Assembly: GCA_945860065.1 (NCBI GenBank)
Contig: CAMAPI010000009.1
Coordinates: 1 to 50,358 of the forward strand
Reading direction: 5' to 3'
Length of the DNA stretch: 50,358 nt
From: Chryseobacterium gleum
Lineage (GTDB): Bacteria; Bacteroidota; Bacteroidia; Flavobacteriales_D; Crocinitomicaceae
Position 1 is the stretch's first letter. Every line of letters starts with the position of its first letter. Positions 27,894-37,541 of this stretch are shown piece by piece. Both the position numbers and the translations under genes were made by a program. Below the pieces are notes generated by a model. The model did no database searches and was not told the origin of the DNA. It saw only the letters and a list, made by a program, of their open reading frames with translations.

Positions 27894-30800
27894 ATGGAGC
27901 CTGATTTCAAAGATCTACTTACCGAATATAAGGATGAATTGACTCATTTTCAGTCAGATGATATCCTTGTGAATATTCAGCCCAATAAAATTTTAACCCT
28001 CGAGGAAATCCAAGATATAGAGCATTCTAAAACACAACGAATGCTCAAAGTTTCACTGACAACGTTCCGTGAAATTGGTATACATCCGTTTTGTCAGAGT
28101 CTTGGAATCGTTCAATGGAAAAAACAAGAAAAAACGATTGAAACAGTAGTATATTTAAAGGATGTCCACGTGGACTACCGAAAAATGAAGGCCTTTCAAA
28201 TTACGGAAAGCGATCAAGACTATTTTATCAATCCCTATTTTGAACGATGGTTTCGTAGCACATTTAACCAAGACCCACCTAGTTTTGAAAATCGACATGA
28301 GCTTCTTGCCTTTTTTGAGTCCGGAACGTTTACCTATTTACCCGAGCTTACGTTTTATGGGAATTTTCATCCACAGCGCTATGAATTACTGAAAGAACTG
28401 GAGGATTTATTGTCTTGTCAACAATTCTCGCTGCCCATCAAGCGCCTTTTAGGACATTCAGAGCAAACGGAGCAAATACTATCAACTTGGTCACTTTCTG
28501 GTCCTTTTTTATTTGAATTTGATCCAGATCAGGCGGAAGTAGTGGAGAAATTAAACCTTGATTCCGTTACTGTTCAGGGTCCACCAGGAACGGGTAAGTC
28601 CCAAGTGATCAGCAACATCATTGGTTCCTGTTTACAACAAGACAAAAACGTTCTTGTCGTGTCTGAGAAAAAATCGGCACTTCAAGTTATTCAACAAAAA
28701 TTATCCGAACGAAACCTGGGTTTTTTATGCACGCACTTGTCCTTCCATGCCAATTCTCACGCATTCTACGAGGATTTAAAAACGACATGGGAACGGTTGA
28801 GCCAAGTTTCTTTCTTGAAAGAAAAACACTGGGTTCAATTCGAAAGATCGGGGCAGTTAGCGAAACAATTTCAAGCGTTAAAAAACGCAGAAAAAGAACT
28901 TGGTTATTCCTTCCATGAATTTCAGGAAAGACGAGTAAAAAAAGCACAATATCCGGGCTTTCTGAATTTACCTGCTCCTGCCCATAGAGCTTGGTTGAAT
29001 GATAAAAAAATACTCAATGAAATGGCGCCTAGCACCTTGGAAATATTGCCGTTTCTCGGTAAAACATGGCTGGACCTAAACACTTTTCACGAACATATAC
29101 ATGCGTTGCATACCTTAATTGAACGCCAATCCGCATATAAAAATGTGTTCGACTTGTCCCATTTGGAATCCGTTCAGAAATCTGTCAAAATGGCTATTAT
29201 TTGCCACCAGTACCAAGGATCGATTTACGAAAAATACGGGCACCTCCTAGGTAAAGAATTAAGCGGAATTAAGCGAGAAATCAAGAAATGGAAAGCCTTG
29301 AATCAAGCTTTGGAATTACTTGATGTAGAAAACTATCATTGGAAACAAGAGCCGAGTATTGCAGAGTTAGAAATCCTTAAATCCGCCTCACAAGAAAAAG
29401 GATGGGTGGCAAGTTTGCGTTGGAAACGTTTGTGGAGCAAATGGACAAGGTCACCGGAATTAAATCCAATTACCTCGATTGCTTCTAAAGAAAATCAGTT
29501 GAACTTACGTTCTGACGTTAAAAAACGAAGCCATAAATTTGACTCTTTGGGTATTACCTCCATTGAGATTGAACTGCCCGTTATTGAACAATTCATCCAA
29601 CACATTTCGATGATGGATTGGACATGGTATCAAGCATTAAATCGTGAAACGCGCACAGAGATGGCGCAAGCAAATAGGTCTTTAAATGATTATACACATG
29701 GATTAAAATCACTTTTCACACTGAAGGCTAGCGATGACATCGAATGGGTGTTCACCAAGCTTTCCGCATCAATGAATGCTTTAGAAGCAGATATTTCTCG
29801 TTTGAACGAACTTTCTAATGAAACAGTTGATCTTTTAAAAACAAGAAAATCCAACGATGAATTAGCGGCTTTCGTTCATCAACATCATTGGAATACGTTT
29901 GTATCCAAACATCCTTACATGATAGATTTTGATTTAAACGAATTCAAACATGAAATTAAAAAAGAACTGAAAAACATCCAACAAGAAGGAGTCGATCTTT
30001 CTGAATTCCTTATCGAAAATCAAGCACGTAAATTTACAGATTTGCAACGATTATTGAATGTGCCCTTATCGAAATTGAGCGAAGCTGAAAAATCATTGCG
30101 GGCAGAATTACGCAAGGGGAAATCGATTTTAGTGAAGGAGTTTGCTAAAACACGTAATCACCTTTCGATTCGCGAGTTGAGAAGCAGTGAAGCTAAATAT
30201 TGGGTGGATGTATTGAAACCGATTCAGCTTTCGAATCCAAGTTCTCTCGCTTCTATTTTTCCGATGGAAAAAGACCAATTTGATTTAGTGATTTTTGATG
30301 AGGCAGGACAAATACCGATGAGTTATGCACTTGGTGCCTTGCAGCGTGCAAAGCGCGTGCTCGTTGCGGGAGACCACCAACAAATGAGTCCTTCCAGTTA
30401 TTTTAAACAGTCTGAAGAAGTTGTAATCGATGTCTTACATCAATCTGCATATTATTTACCAAACATCATGTTGACGCATCATTATCGCAGCAGAGATGCT
30501 CGATTAATTGAATTTTCTAACCGTTATTTCTACGGAGGAAGATTGCGCATTTTTGCGGAGAAAACACAAGAAAAAACGAACTTGATGTTAAGTTATGTTC
30601 CGGATGGAATATACGCCGACGGAGTCAATTTAACAGAAGCCAAAGTAATGGCACGGCTGGTAGAAAAAGCACTCTTGCGTTCGGAGAAATGTGGAGTAGT
30701 AGCTTTTTCAGAAGCACAATTAAATGCGATTCATTCGCAACTTTCACCAAAAGCTCAGCAACAACTTGAGGAAGCCATTGACAATGACAACTTCTTCTTT

Positions 30801-31190
30801 AAAGCATTGGAACAAGTGCAAGGAGAAGAGTGTGATCACTTAATCGTTGGATTCGGTTATGGCAAAAATAAGGAAGGCAAATTCGACATGCGCTTCGGAC
30901 CCATCAACTTGAAAAACGGAGAGAAACGTTTAAACGTTCTTTTCAGTCGGGCTCGGAAATCCATTCATTTTGTGACAAGCGTTGAGCGTTCTGATTTTTC
31001 TAGTTCTAAAAATGAAGGGGTCCAACGACTGAAAGATTGGTTCGTGTATATTGAGGAGCAAAGTATATTGTCCGTACAGCAAAATTCTTCGATCGTCACC
31101 TTTGAATCCTTAATGAGAGAAGAAATAAATTTCCTATCGTTTATCAATCGCTACCGCGTTCTTATTCAGCGGAATTGGGAGATTGAATAA
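27894..31190 (+). CDS. Large AAA/superfamily 1 (Upf1-like) helicase-domain protein
   Basis: 1098 residues from the ATG at 27894 (MEPDFKDLL). An earlier TTG would read through the divergent promoter; an imperfect -7 box (TAACTTTA) ends 5 bases before this ATG. Helicase motifs are Walker A GPPGTGKS at about 229-236, motif II FDEAGQ near 800, motif III VAGDHQQMSPSSYF, motif IV HHYRSRD, and motif VI RLNVLFSRAR near 1012. Between motifs I and II lies a helical insertion of about 500 residues rich in charged residues. The N-terminal 190 residues (LGIVQW, INPYFERWF) resemble the front part of DUF4011-type helicases. Predicted to be an ATP-dependent nucleic acid helicase or translocase. No nuclease motif is evident to me. 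Stand-alone gene, partner unknown. Confidence 0.85.
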   Translation: MEPDFKDLLTEYKDELTHFQSDDILVNIQPNKILTLEEIQDIEHSKTQRMLKVSLTTFREIGIHPFCQSLGIVQWKKQEKTIETVVYLKDVHVDYRKMKAFQITESDQDYFINPYFERWFRSTFNQDPPSFENRHELLAFFESGTFTYLPELTFYGNFHPQRYELLKELEDLLSCQQFSLPIKRLLGHSEQTEQILSTWSLSGPFLFEFDPDQAEVVEKLNLDSVTVQGPPGTGKSQVISNIIGSCLQQDKNVLVVSEKKSALQVIQQKLSERNLGFLCTHLSFHANSHAFYEDLKTTWERLSQVSFLKEKHWVQFERSGQLAKQFQALKNAEKELGYSFHEFQERRVKKAQYPGFLNLPAPAHRAWLNDKKILNEMAPSTLEILPFLGKTWLDLNTFHEHIHALHTLIERQSAYKNVFDLSHLESVQKSVKMAIICHQYQGSIYEKYGHLLGKELSGIKREIKKWKALNQALELLDVENYHWKQEPSIAELEILKSASQEKGWVASLRWKRLWSKWTRSPELNPITSIASKENQLNLRSDVKKRSHKFDSLGITSIEIELPVIEQFIQHISMMDWTWYQALNRETRTEMAQANRSLNDYTHGLKSLFTLKASDDIEWVFTKLSASMNALEADISRLNELSNETVDLLKTRKSNDELAAFVHQHHWNTFVSKHPYMIDFDLNEFKHEIKKELKNIQQEGVDLSEFLIENQARKFTDLQRLLNVPLSKLSEAEKSLRAELRKGKSILVKEFAKTRNHLSIRELRSSEAKYWVDVLKPIQLSNPSSLASIFPMEKDQFDLVIFDEAGQIPMSYALGALQRAKRVLVAGDHQQMSPSSYFKQSEEVVIDVLHQSAYYLPNIMLTHHYRSRDARLIEFSNRYFYGGRLRIFAEKTQEKTNLMLSYVPDGIYADGVNLTEAKVMARLVEKALLRSEKCGVVAFSEAQLNAIHSQLSPKAQQQLEEAIDNDNFFFKALEQVQGEECDHLIVGFGYGKNKEGKFDMRFGPINLKNGEKRLNVLFSRARKSIHFVTSVERSDFSSSKNEGVQRLKDWFVYIEEQSILSVQQNSSIVTFESLMREEINFLSFINRYRVLIQRNWEIE

Positions 31191-31307
31191 GCCTATTCGT
31201 CTCGAAATCAAATTATTAATATTGGCTTAATCTTAATTTATTCGATTGTTAATTTTTGATTAACACCTCTCCGTGTAGATGAAGAGAACTTTGTAAAAAA
31301 TTTCGAC

Positions 31308-34300
31308 ATGAAAAGATTTACAAATATTCTTTTAGTTATTCTTTCTGCACTTTCAACGACTACGTTGAATGCCCAATCCCACATTGCTTTGTGGAATTAC
31401 AATGCGATTGTAGGATCTCCAACCGCTCCAGTGGCAGATCTTGGGACAGGAACATCTTCCGTCGTTGGTTCATTAGTTGTCGGTGCGGCAGCAACAGGAA
31501 TGGATCCAATCATCAACAATGGCTGTGGTACACAGAATGGTGTGAATCCAGGCGCGTGGGCGTTCACTGCTAGTCCGGGTGCGACAAATGAATCAAGCGG
31601 AGTACAATACAACGTCTCAACAGTAGGGTTTCAAAATATTTTCTTTACGTGGGACCAAAGATCTTCCAACACCGCAGTGAATACGATGCGTGTGAAATAC
31701 ACCCTAGATGGAGCAACTTGGCTAGATTTTGTCATGAGCGATTTAAATACTACTTATTGCAATGGAGTTTTAGACGGTGGAAGATTTCAAAATAGTGCGG
31801 TTGGAGATAACTACCGAAGAATTTCTGTTAATTTTTCTGCGATTACTGGAGCAAATAACAATGCAAATTTTGCCGTTAGGGTTCTTGCAGCTCATTACCA
31901 AACGACCGGTGAATTTAGACAAACAGGAATTCCTACATCTATCGCTACCGCAGGTACATGGAGATTTGATAATGTTTCCATTGGGGGCCGTTCAAATGTT
32001 TCCATTATTGCAGCAAATAATTTTATTTCAGTAAATGAAAATGTAGGAACTGTTGTTGTCCCAATTACCGTTTCAAATGCCAATGCTAACCCGATTGTAT
32101 TAAACCTAGGTTTTTCTACATACTCCAACGCAACATTGAATGATGATTTCACGATGTCAAGTACTGTAACTATTCCGGCTAATACAAATGGTGTTTACAA
32201 CCACACAGTTACGATTGTTGATGATGTTTTAGCTGAAAAAGCTGAGCGTATTATTGTGAAGATAAATAGTGGTTCAAATTCCTTGATTTCAACAACGGAT
32301 AATTATCGAATCATTTTTATTGCAGATAATGACGCTCAAATGCCTGTTCAAAGCAATGAATTAGCGATGACTTTATTATCCAGTTATTCAAATGGTGCAA
32401 CGGGGACAAATTCAGCAGAAATTGTCACATTTGACCCGGAAGTAGACAGGATGTATATTGCAAATAGTATTGGCGCAAAATTAGACATTGTAAATTTCGC
32501 TAATCCGTCAAATCCAATTTTAATTTCTTCCGTTGCGATGGCACCTTATGGAAACATTAATTCTGTTGTTGCTCATGACAGTATTATTGCTTTAGCGGTA
32601 GAGAATTCAAATCCGCAATTAAATGGATCAGTAGTGATCCTTGATTACAACGGTAACTTCTTGAAGCAAGTAACTGTTGGTGCAATGCCCGATATGATCA
32701 CATTCAACAAGAACTACACAAAAATTCTAACGGCTAATGAAGGTGAGCCAAATGCAACTTACACTGTCGATCCAGAAGGAACGGTTTCCATCATTGACAT
32801 TTCTGGAGGAATCAGTGCATTGACACAAGCAAATGTTACCACATTAGGTTTAACAGCATACAACACGCAATCAAGCACATTAATTGCACAGGGAATTCGT
32901 TTGTTCTCTACTAGCGCAACAGTTGCTCAAGATTTAGAGCCAGAATACATTGCTATTTCTGACGATAATACAAAAGCATATGTGAGTATTCAAGAAGCGA
33001 ATGCTCTTTTAACCATTGATTTAACGACAAATAGTATTGTAAGTCTATCCGCTTTAGGTTATAGTCAATACAACACAGGTTCTGGAAATGCCTTAGATGC
33101 TTCAGATCAAAGTGGCGCAGTGCTCATTACTGGTGATTTACCTATTAAAGGAGCGTATATGCCAGATGCGATTTCGTATGCAACCATTGGCGGACAAGGA
33201 TACATTTTCACAGCCAACGAAGGAGATTCAAGAGAAATCGCGTCTGTCATTGATGCGAACAGAATTTCATCATCCGTATTTGCTAATTTAGATCCAGTTG
33301 CATTCCCAGATGCGGCTATCCTTAAAAACAATAAGTTCTTAGGTAGACTTAGTGCATTGAAATATTCTGGAGATACCGATGGTGATGGTGATTATGATGA
33401 ATTACATGTCATGAGTGGTCGTTCATTCAGTATTCGCAATGCGACAACCGGAGCGCTTGTATTTGATTCCAAAGACCTTTTGGAGCAAATTACTTCAAAA
33501 CACCCTTATTTTGGTTCAATCTTCAACGCGTCGAATACAGTTGGTGTACCAGCGCTTAAAAATCGTAGCGACGATAAAGGTCCAGAAATTGAGGGAATCA
33601 CAGTTCATGAATACAATGGGTCCATGTATGCATTTGTATCCTCCGAGCGCCTTGGTGGTGTATTTATTTTTAATGTTCAAAATCCTTCAGCACCAATATT
33701 TGTTGGGTACTATAATAATCGTTCCAATACAACAAGTGGACCAGACTTAGGTGCAGAAGGAATCATCTTTATTTCTGCTACAGATTCACCAAACGGAAAT
33801 CCATTAGTCATTCTTGCAAATGAAGTAAGTAGTACCTTATCTATTTTTCAATTAAATACATGTGCATCCATCGCAGGAGGAGAAATCAATAGTGCATTAA
33901 CAGGATTTTGTCAAGGTTCTACGGCTTCTTTGAGTATTCCTGGTGCTATTGGAAGTTCTTATCAATGGTTATTAAATGGCGCGCCAATCGCTGGAGCAAC
34001 TGGTGTTACCTGCAGTATTTCCCAAGGTGGAAATTATGCAGTATTGGTTACAAACTCACTTTTAGCATGTACAGATACGTCAAATGTAAAAGCAATTACT
34101 GCTTACACTCTTCCTACAGTGAATGCCGGAATTGATCAATCCGTTTGTACAGGAGGAAGTATCTCATTAACAGCAAGTGGCGCGACTACGTACAGCTGGT
34201 CAAATGGTGCTTCAAATGCAACATCGTTTGTCCCTACATCTTCACAACTATATACAGTTACAGGAATTGATGCCAATGGTTGTTCAAATACAGATCAAGT

Positions 34301-35843
34301 TCAAGTAACTGTAAATGCACTTCCAACGGTTGATGCTGGGATTAATCAAACGGTTTGTGCCGGAACAAGTGTGATTTTAAATGGTTCTGGGGCTAATACC
34401 TATACATGGAACAATGGTGTGCTCAATGCTGTTCCATACATTCCAACTGTATCTCAAACCTACACCGTTACCGGTGTCGATGCAAATGGGTGTTCAAATA
34501 CAGATCAGGTATCTATAACTGTGAATGCGCTTCCAAATATTTATGCTGGAAACGATCAAACTGTGTGTTTTGGAACGATGGTTACCTTAACTGCTTTTGG
34601 AGGAACTACATATACTTGGAATAATGGGGTAACTAATTCAGCACCATTTTCTGCAAATGCGTCTCAATCTTACACTGTAACTGGTTTGAGTTCAAATGGC
34701 TGCTCAAATACCGACCAAGTAACTGTCACAGTTCTTCCTGTGCCAATTATCAATCTTGGTATCAATCAAACGGTTTGTTTAGGAGAAAGTGTGACATTAA
34801 GTGGGAATGGAGCTAACAGCTATTCATGGAATAATGGAGTCGTGAATGCGAGTGCGTTTATTCCTTTAGTTACACAAATCTATACGTGTGTTGGTGTCGA
34901 TGTTAATGGATGTCAAAACACAAATCAAGTAACAGTTGTAGTTAATACTCTTCCAATTGTCAATGCAGGATTAGACCAATCTATCTGTGAGGGAGATTCA
35001 ATTATTTTGCTTGCAACCGGTGCAACAAATTATACTTGGAACAATGGTGTGACTAATTCAGTGGCATTTTCACCAATAACAACTCAGACGTATACGGTTT
35101 CAGGTATTGACCTTAATAACTGTTCAAATTCAGACCAAATCGTTATTACTGTCAACCCACTTCCAATCATTAACGCAGGAATTGATCAAGCAACGTGTAT
35201 AGGTACAGCAGTTGTTTTAAATGCTTCAGGAGCAAATTCCCTGTCTTGGAATAATGGGGTAATCAATGGCTTGTATTTTACACCATCGTCCACACAAACC
35301 TACCTAGCAACAGGAACTGATGCAAACAACTGTTCAAATTCGGATGAAGTACAAATTACCGTGAATTCCTTGCCTGTAATTAGTGCTGGTGAAGATCAAA
35401 CGGTTTGTCCTGGAGTTTTCGTTACACTAAACGCGACAGGAGGAATCAATTACCAATGGAATAATGGAGTAACTAATGGGAATTCATTTATTCCAACCGC
35501 GACTCAAAGTTATATTGCAGCTGGTTCTGACATCAATGGATGTTCCAATTCGGACACGGTATTAGTAACGGTAATTGATTGTACGGGTATCGAAGAGCAA
35601 GATGGCTTGAAGGTTTCGGTTTATCCAAATCCAATACAAGATTTACTACACTTCGACTTTAATCAAGTGGTATCAGGTGGGATTGAATTAGTATCGCTGG
35701 AAGGTAAATTAATTTCATCCGTTCAAATCAATGACTTAGAAACGTATCAAATGGATCTTTCTTCGCTTGCTTTTGGACCATATTTCATCCGAATGAATGT
35801 AAATGGACAAGTAAAATCAATTAAAGTAATCAAAGCAAACTAA
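31308..35843 (+). CDS. T9SS-secreted choice-of-anchor I protein with seven Ig-like repeats
   Basis: 1511 residues. Signal peptide at about 1-22 (ending TTTLNA before QSHIAL). Residues about 23-230 form an N-terminal beta domain. A Calx-beta module follows (about 240-330, ISVNENVGTVVVPITVSN to DDVLAEKAERIIVKI). The choice-of-anchor I region (about 350-845) has phosphoesterase/beta-propeller-like features, such as ILTANEGEPN and DDKGPEIEGITVHEYNGSMY. An Ig-like linker comes next (about 850-930), then seven repeats of exactly 70 residues (34107-35576), each with a Cys pair about 45 residues apart. The end is a type A T9SS sorting domain (VSVYPNPIQDLLHFDF to IKVIKAN). It is probably displayed on the cell surface; adhesion or phosphate-ester binding is inferred. 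Confidence 0.9.
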   Translation: MKRFTNILLVILSALSTTTLNAQSHIALWNYNAIVGSPTAPVADLGTGTSSVVGSLVVGAAATGMDPIINNGCGTQNGVNPGAWAFTASPGATNESSGVQYNVSTVGFQNIFFTWDQRSSNTAVNTMRVKYTLDGATWLDFVMSDLNTTYCNGVLDGGRFQNSAVGDNYRRISVNFSAITGANNNANFAVRVLAAHYQTTGEFRQTGIPTSIATAGTWRFDNVSIGGRSNVSIIAANNFISVNENVGTVVVPITVSNANANPIVLNLGFSTYSNATLNDDFTMSSTVTIPANTNGVYNHTVTIVDDVLAEKAERIIVKINSGSNSLISTTDNYRIIFIADNDAQMPVQSNELAMTLLSSYSNGATGTNSAEIVTFDPEVDRMYIANSIGAKLDIVNFANPSNPILISSVAMAPYGNINSVVAHDSIIALAVENSNPQLNGSVVILDYNGNFLKQVTVGAMPDMITFNKNYTKILTANEGEPNATYTVDPEGTVSIIDISGGISALTQANVTTLGLTAYNTQSSTLIAQGIRLFSTSATVAQDLEPEYIAISDDNTKAYVSIQEANALLTIDLTTNSIVSLSALGYSQYNTGSGNALDASDQSGAVLITGDLPIKGAYMPDAISYATIGGQGYIFTANEGDSREIASVIDANRISSSVFANLDPVAFPDAAILKNNKFLGRLSALKYSGDTDGDGDYDELHVMSGRSFSIRNATTGALVFDSKDLLEQITSKHPYFGSIFNASNTVGVPALKNRSDDKGPEIEGITVHEYNGSMYAFVSSERLGGVFIFNVQNPSAPIFVGYYNNRSNTTSGPDLGAEGIIFISATDSPNGNPLVILANEVSSTLSIFQLNTCASIAGGEINSALTGFCQGSTASLSIPGAIGSSYQWLLNGAPIAGATGVTCSISQGGNYAVLVTNSLLACTDTSNVKAITAYTLPTVNAGIDQSVCTGGSISLTASGATTYSWSNGASNATSFVPTSSQLYTVTGIDANGCSNTDQVQVTVNALPTVDAGINQTVCAGTSVILNGSGANTYTWNNGVLNAVPYIPTVSQTYTVTGVDANGCSNTDQVSITVNALPNIYAGNDQTVCFGTMVTLTAFGGTTYTWNNGVTNSAPFSANASQSYTVTGLSSNGCSNTDQVTVTVLPVPIINLGINQTVCLGESVTLSGNGANSYSWNNGVVNASAFIPLVTQIYTCVGVDVNGCQNTNQVTVVVNTLPIVNAGLDQSICEGDSIILLATGATNYTWNNGVTNSVAFSPITTQTYTVSGIDLNNCSNSDQIVITVNPLPIINAGIDQATCIGTAVVLNASGANSLSWNNGVINGLYFTPSSTQTYLATGTDANNCSNSDEVQITVNSLPVISAGEDQTVCPGVFVTLNATGGINYQWNNGVTNGNSFIPTATQSYIAAGSDINGCSNSDTVLVTVIDCTGIEEQDGLKVSVYPNPIQDLLHFDFNQVVSGGIELVSLEGKLISSVQINDLETYQMDLSSLAFGPYFIRMNVNGQVKSIKVIKAN
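34107..35576 (+). repeat. Seven tandem 210-base coding repeats, no indels
   Basis: Repeat units begin at 34107, 34317, 34527, 34737, 34947, 35157 and 35367, each 210 bases (70 codons), with the phase kept exactly. Each unit opens with a segment like LPTVNAGIDQSVC and ends with NGCSNTDQVQVTVN. Units diverge in sequence but not in length. Each codes an Ig-like module with two conserved cysteines, at unit positions 14 and 59. Confidence 0.9.
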
Positions 35844-35859
35844 GTTTATTTTGATTACT

Positions 35860-36117
35860 TTAAGGATTGTTTTTTGATTGTTTCTTCTTCGGGACAGGGT
35901 CGTAGCCAGATCCGCCTCTTGGATGACAAGAAGCGATGCGCTTAGATCCTAGCCATAGTCCTTTGACAGGGCCCCAAATTTTGATGGCTTCTATCATGTA
36001 ACTCGAACAGGACGGTGTATACCGACATGAGGGCGGGAAAATGGGCGAAATAATCCACTGATAAATGCGAACTATCAAAATAAAAGGTAGGCCTAAAAGC
36101 TTGTACATCCATTTCAT
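35860..36117 (-). CDS. yidD: Membrane protein insertion efficiency factor YidD
   Basis: 85 residues, the typical length. The family signature is clear: [20 protein letters not shown] then [15 protein letters not shown] (Cys residues at 31 and 37) and the [17 protein letters not shown] end. YidD is a small amphipathic protein at the inner face of the membrane that assists YidC in inserting membrane proteins. It is usually near rpmH/rnpA/yidC, but here it stands alone, convergent with the T9SS cargo gene. A perfect TAACTTTG box lies exactly 4 bases before the ATG, so the mRNA may have no leader. Confidence 0.95.
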   Translation of the reverse strand: MKWMYKLLGLPFILIVRIYQWIISPIFPPSCRYTPSCSSYMIEAIKIWGPVKGLWLGSKRIASCHPRGGSGYDPVPKKKQSKNNP

Positions 36118-36121
36118 CTTT

Positions 36122-36129
36122 CAAAGTTA
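36122..36129 (-). promoter_or_regulatory. TAACTTTG -7 box, 4 nt before yidD ATG
   Basis: Perfect TAnnTTTG on the minus strand with AAAG and then the ATG at 36117. One of five perfect 4-base spacings in the window. The -33 element is not obvious. Confidence 0.6.
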
Positions 36130-36225
36130 CGCACTTATTTAACAAAAGCCTGTTTAAAGCTTTGATGTAACAAAATAGCTTGTTTGAACTATATCCTTAC
36201 TTTTAGGAACTCAATCAAACAACAC

Positions 36226-37173
36226 ATGCAACATCTTATCTTTTTCATTCTGACCGTTTATTTTAGTCTCGCCTATGGACAACCCCTAGCCAATTGGGAT
36301 GCTGAAAAAATTGTAGTGAAAAAATCTGATAACCTGAGTACACTGATGCATGCAGAGGCTCTTTTCGAGGACAGATGGGACATGTTGGCTCAACCTCAAT
36401 TTTGGAAACAAATCATGTTGCTTGCTCCGGATTCCTGTTTGGTAAACGTTGCGAGTACCAGACAAGTATTGAAAAAGATGTCTTTGAAGGATTGGAATCG
36501 TCAATCCGAACTCGAAAAAGATAGTACTCGTGCGGAGTTACGCGCCAATTTTGAACTTGACCCAAGCACACGTATTTTCGTGACTTCTGGGAAGAATGAC
36601 TTTTATAAATTCAATGAGGTGTATCCACAACTTTCTAAAGGCGTTGCAGCATTTGAACGTTACGGTGTTGACCCATGGTATGCGCAAGCGATTTTATTGA
36701 TTGAATGTCCCGGACAAATGAAAAAGTCTATTTCTGGAGCTTATGGATCATTTCAATTAATGCCAGACGTGGCGAGATCAGCAGGATTAACTGTCAATAG
36801 TACGATTGATGAACGCAAAGATTTCGATCGTTGTGCTTATGGATCAGCTAGCTTAATTCGAAGGGTATGTATCCCAGAAGCCAAACGTATTCTAGATAGG
36901 CATCAACTTACCTACAACGAAAGTGATTTGTGGTTTCGATTATTTGTACTGCATGTGTATCACGCAGGATCCATGAATGTTGCCGCTGTGGTGAATAAGA
37001 TTCAACCAACGGTTGGCTCACAGCAATTGATTTTGGATATGTGGCAAAATACAGCCGGTGGATTCGGAAATAATTCTCAGAATTACACACAATTAGCTTT
37101 AGCCGCTCAGTTAATTTTGCATGAAATGGTCTACCAACAATGCGAAGAAATCACGCATTGTCGTGCCCGTTAA
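36226..37173 (+). CDS. Lytic transglycosylase (SLT)-like exported protein
   Basis: 315 residues from the ATG at 36226, which begins with a signal peptide (MQHLIFFILTVYFSLAYG, mature from QPLAN); an upstream TTG would add a polar extension before it. The N-terminal part (about 20-140) is helical and unnamed. An SLT domain covers about 140-290, with the catalytic glutamate candidate Glu160 in AILLIECPGQ, then SGAYGSFQLMPDVARSAGL (170-188) matching the GAxGLMQ-MP block, and a late LHVYHAGSMNVAAVV segment. Such enzymes cleave murein between MurNAc and GlcNAc. The serine after the catalytic Glu, usual in SLT proteins, is Cys here. The stop overlaps the convergent msrB stop by 4 bases. Confidence 0.8.
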   Translation: MQHLIFFILTVYFSLAYGQPLANWDAEKIVVKKSDNLSTLMHAEALFEDRWDMLAQPQFWKQIMLLAPDSCLVNVASTRQVLKKMSLKDWNRQSELEKDSTRAELRANFELDPSTRIFVTSGKNDFYKFNEVYPQLSKGVAAFERYGVDPWYAQAILLIECPGQMKKSISGAYGSFQLMPDVARSAGLTVNSTIDERKDFDRCAYGSASLIRRVCIPEAKRILDRHQLTYNESDLWFRLFVLHVYHAGSMNVAAVVNKIQPTVGSQQLILDMWQNTAGGFGNNSQNYTQLALAAQLILHEMVYQQCEEITHCRAR

Positions 37174-37541
37174 TCTTTCACAAATTTCATGGAAATGGAA
37201 TTGACACAATGACGCGTGTCTTTCTCGGTGAATCTTTCACCAATAAAAACATGTCCCAAGTGACCTTTGCAATGACTGCAAACAATTTCCGTTCGACGTC
37301 CATCAGCATCTAATACATGCGTAACATTCTGATCGATTTGATCATCGAAACTTGGCCATCCACATCCTGAATTAAATTTTGCTTCACTGCGATAAAGTGG
37401 ACTTTCACATTGTCGACAAACGAAAGTTCCTGATTCATAAAAAGAATTGTATTCACCCGTAAATGGGTATTCCGTTCCTTTGTGGAGAATAATTCTTTTT
37501 TCGTCTTGATTGAGTTCATTCCACTCTTTTTCGTCTTTCAT
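37170..37541 (-). CDS. msrB: Peptide-methionine (R)-S-oxide reductase
   Basis: 123 residues and no signal peptide, so cytoplasmic. It reduces methionine R-sulfoxide in proteins using thioredoxin. Zinc is held by Cys42, Cys45, Cys88 and Cys91 (two CxxC). The catalytic Cys112 lies in TRHCVNSIS, and Cys60 in FNSGCGWPSF is the likely recycling cysteine. Last gene of a six-gene operon; its ATG shares one base with the menC stop (TGATG), suggesting coupled translation. The thioredoxin encoded at 44000 is a plausible reductant. Confidence 0.96.
   Translation of the reverse strand: MKDEKEWNELNQDEKRIILHKGTEYPFTGEYNSFYESGTFVCRQCESPLYRSEAKFNSGCGWPSFDDQIDQNVTHVLDADGRRTEIVCSHCKGHLGHVFIGERFTEKDTRHCVNSISMKFVKD

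Noticed and set aside
34406-34624. Cys/Trp-rich alternative frame within the repeats
   Set aside because: Its composition is a by-product of the repeat codons in another frame; it does not keep a start or stop across repeat units.
34107-35576. CRISPR-like array of evenly spaced repeats
   Set aside because: The period is 210 bases in frame inside a coding gene and the units are diverged Ig-like domains, not identical short repeats with spacers.
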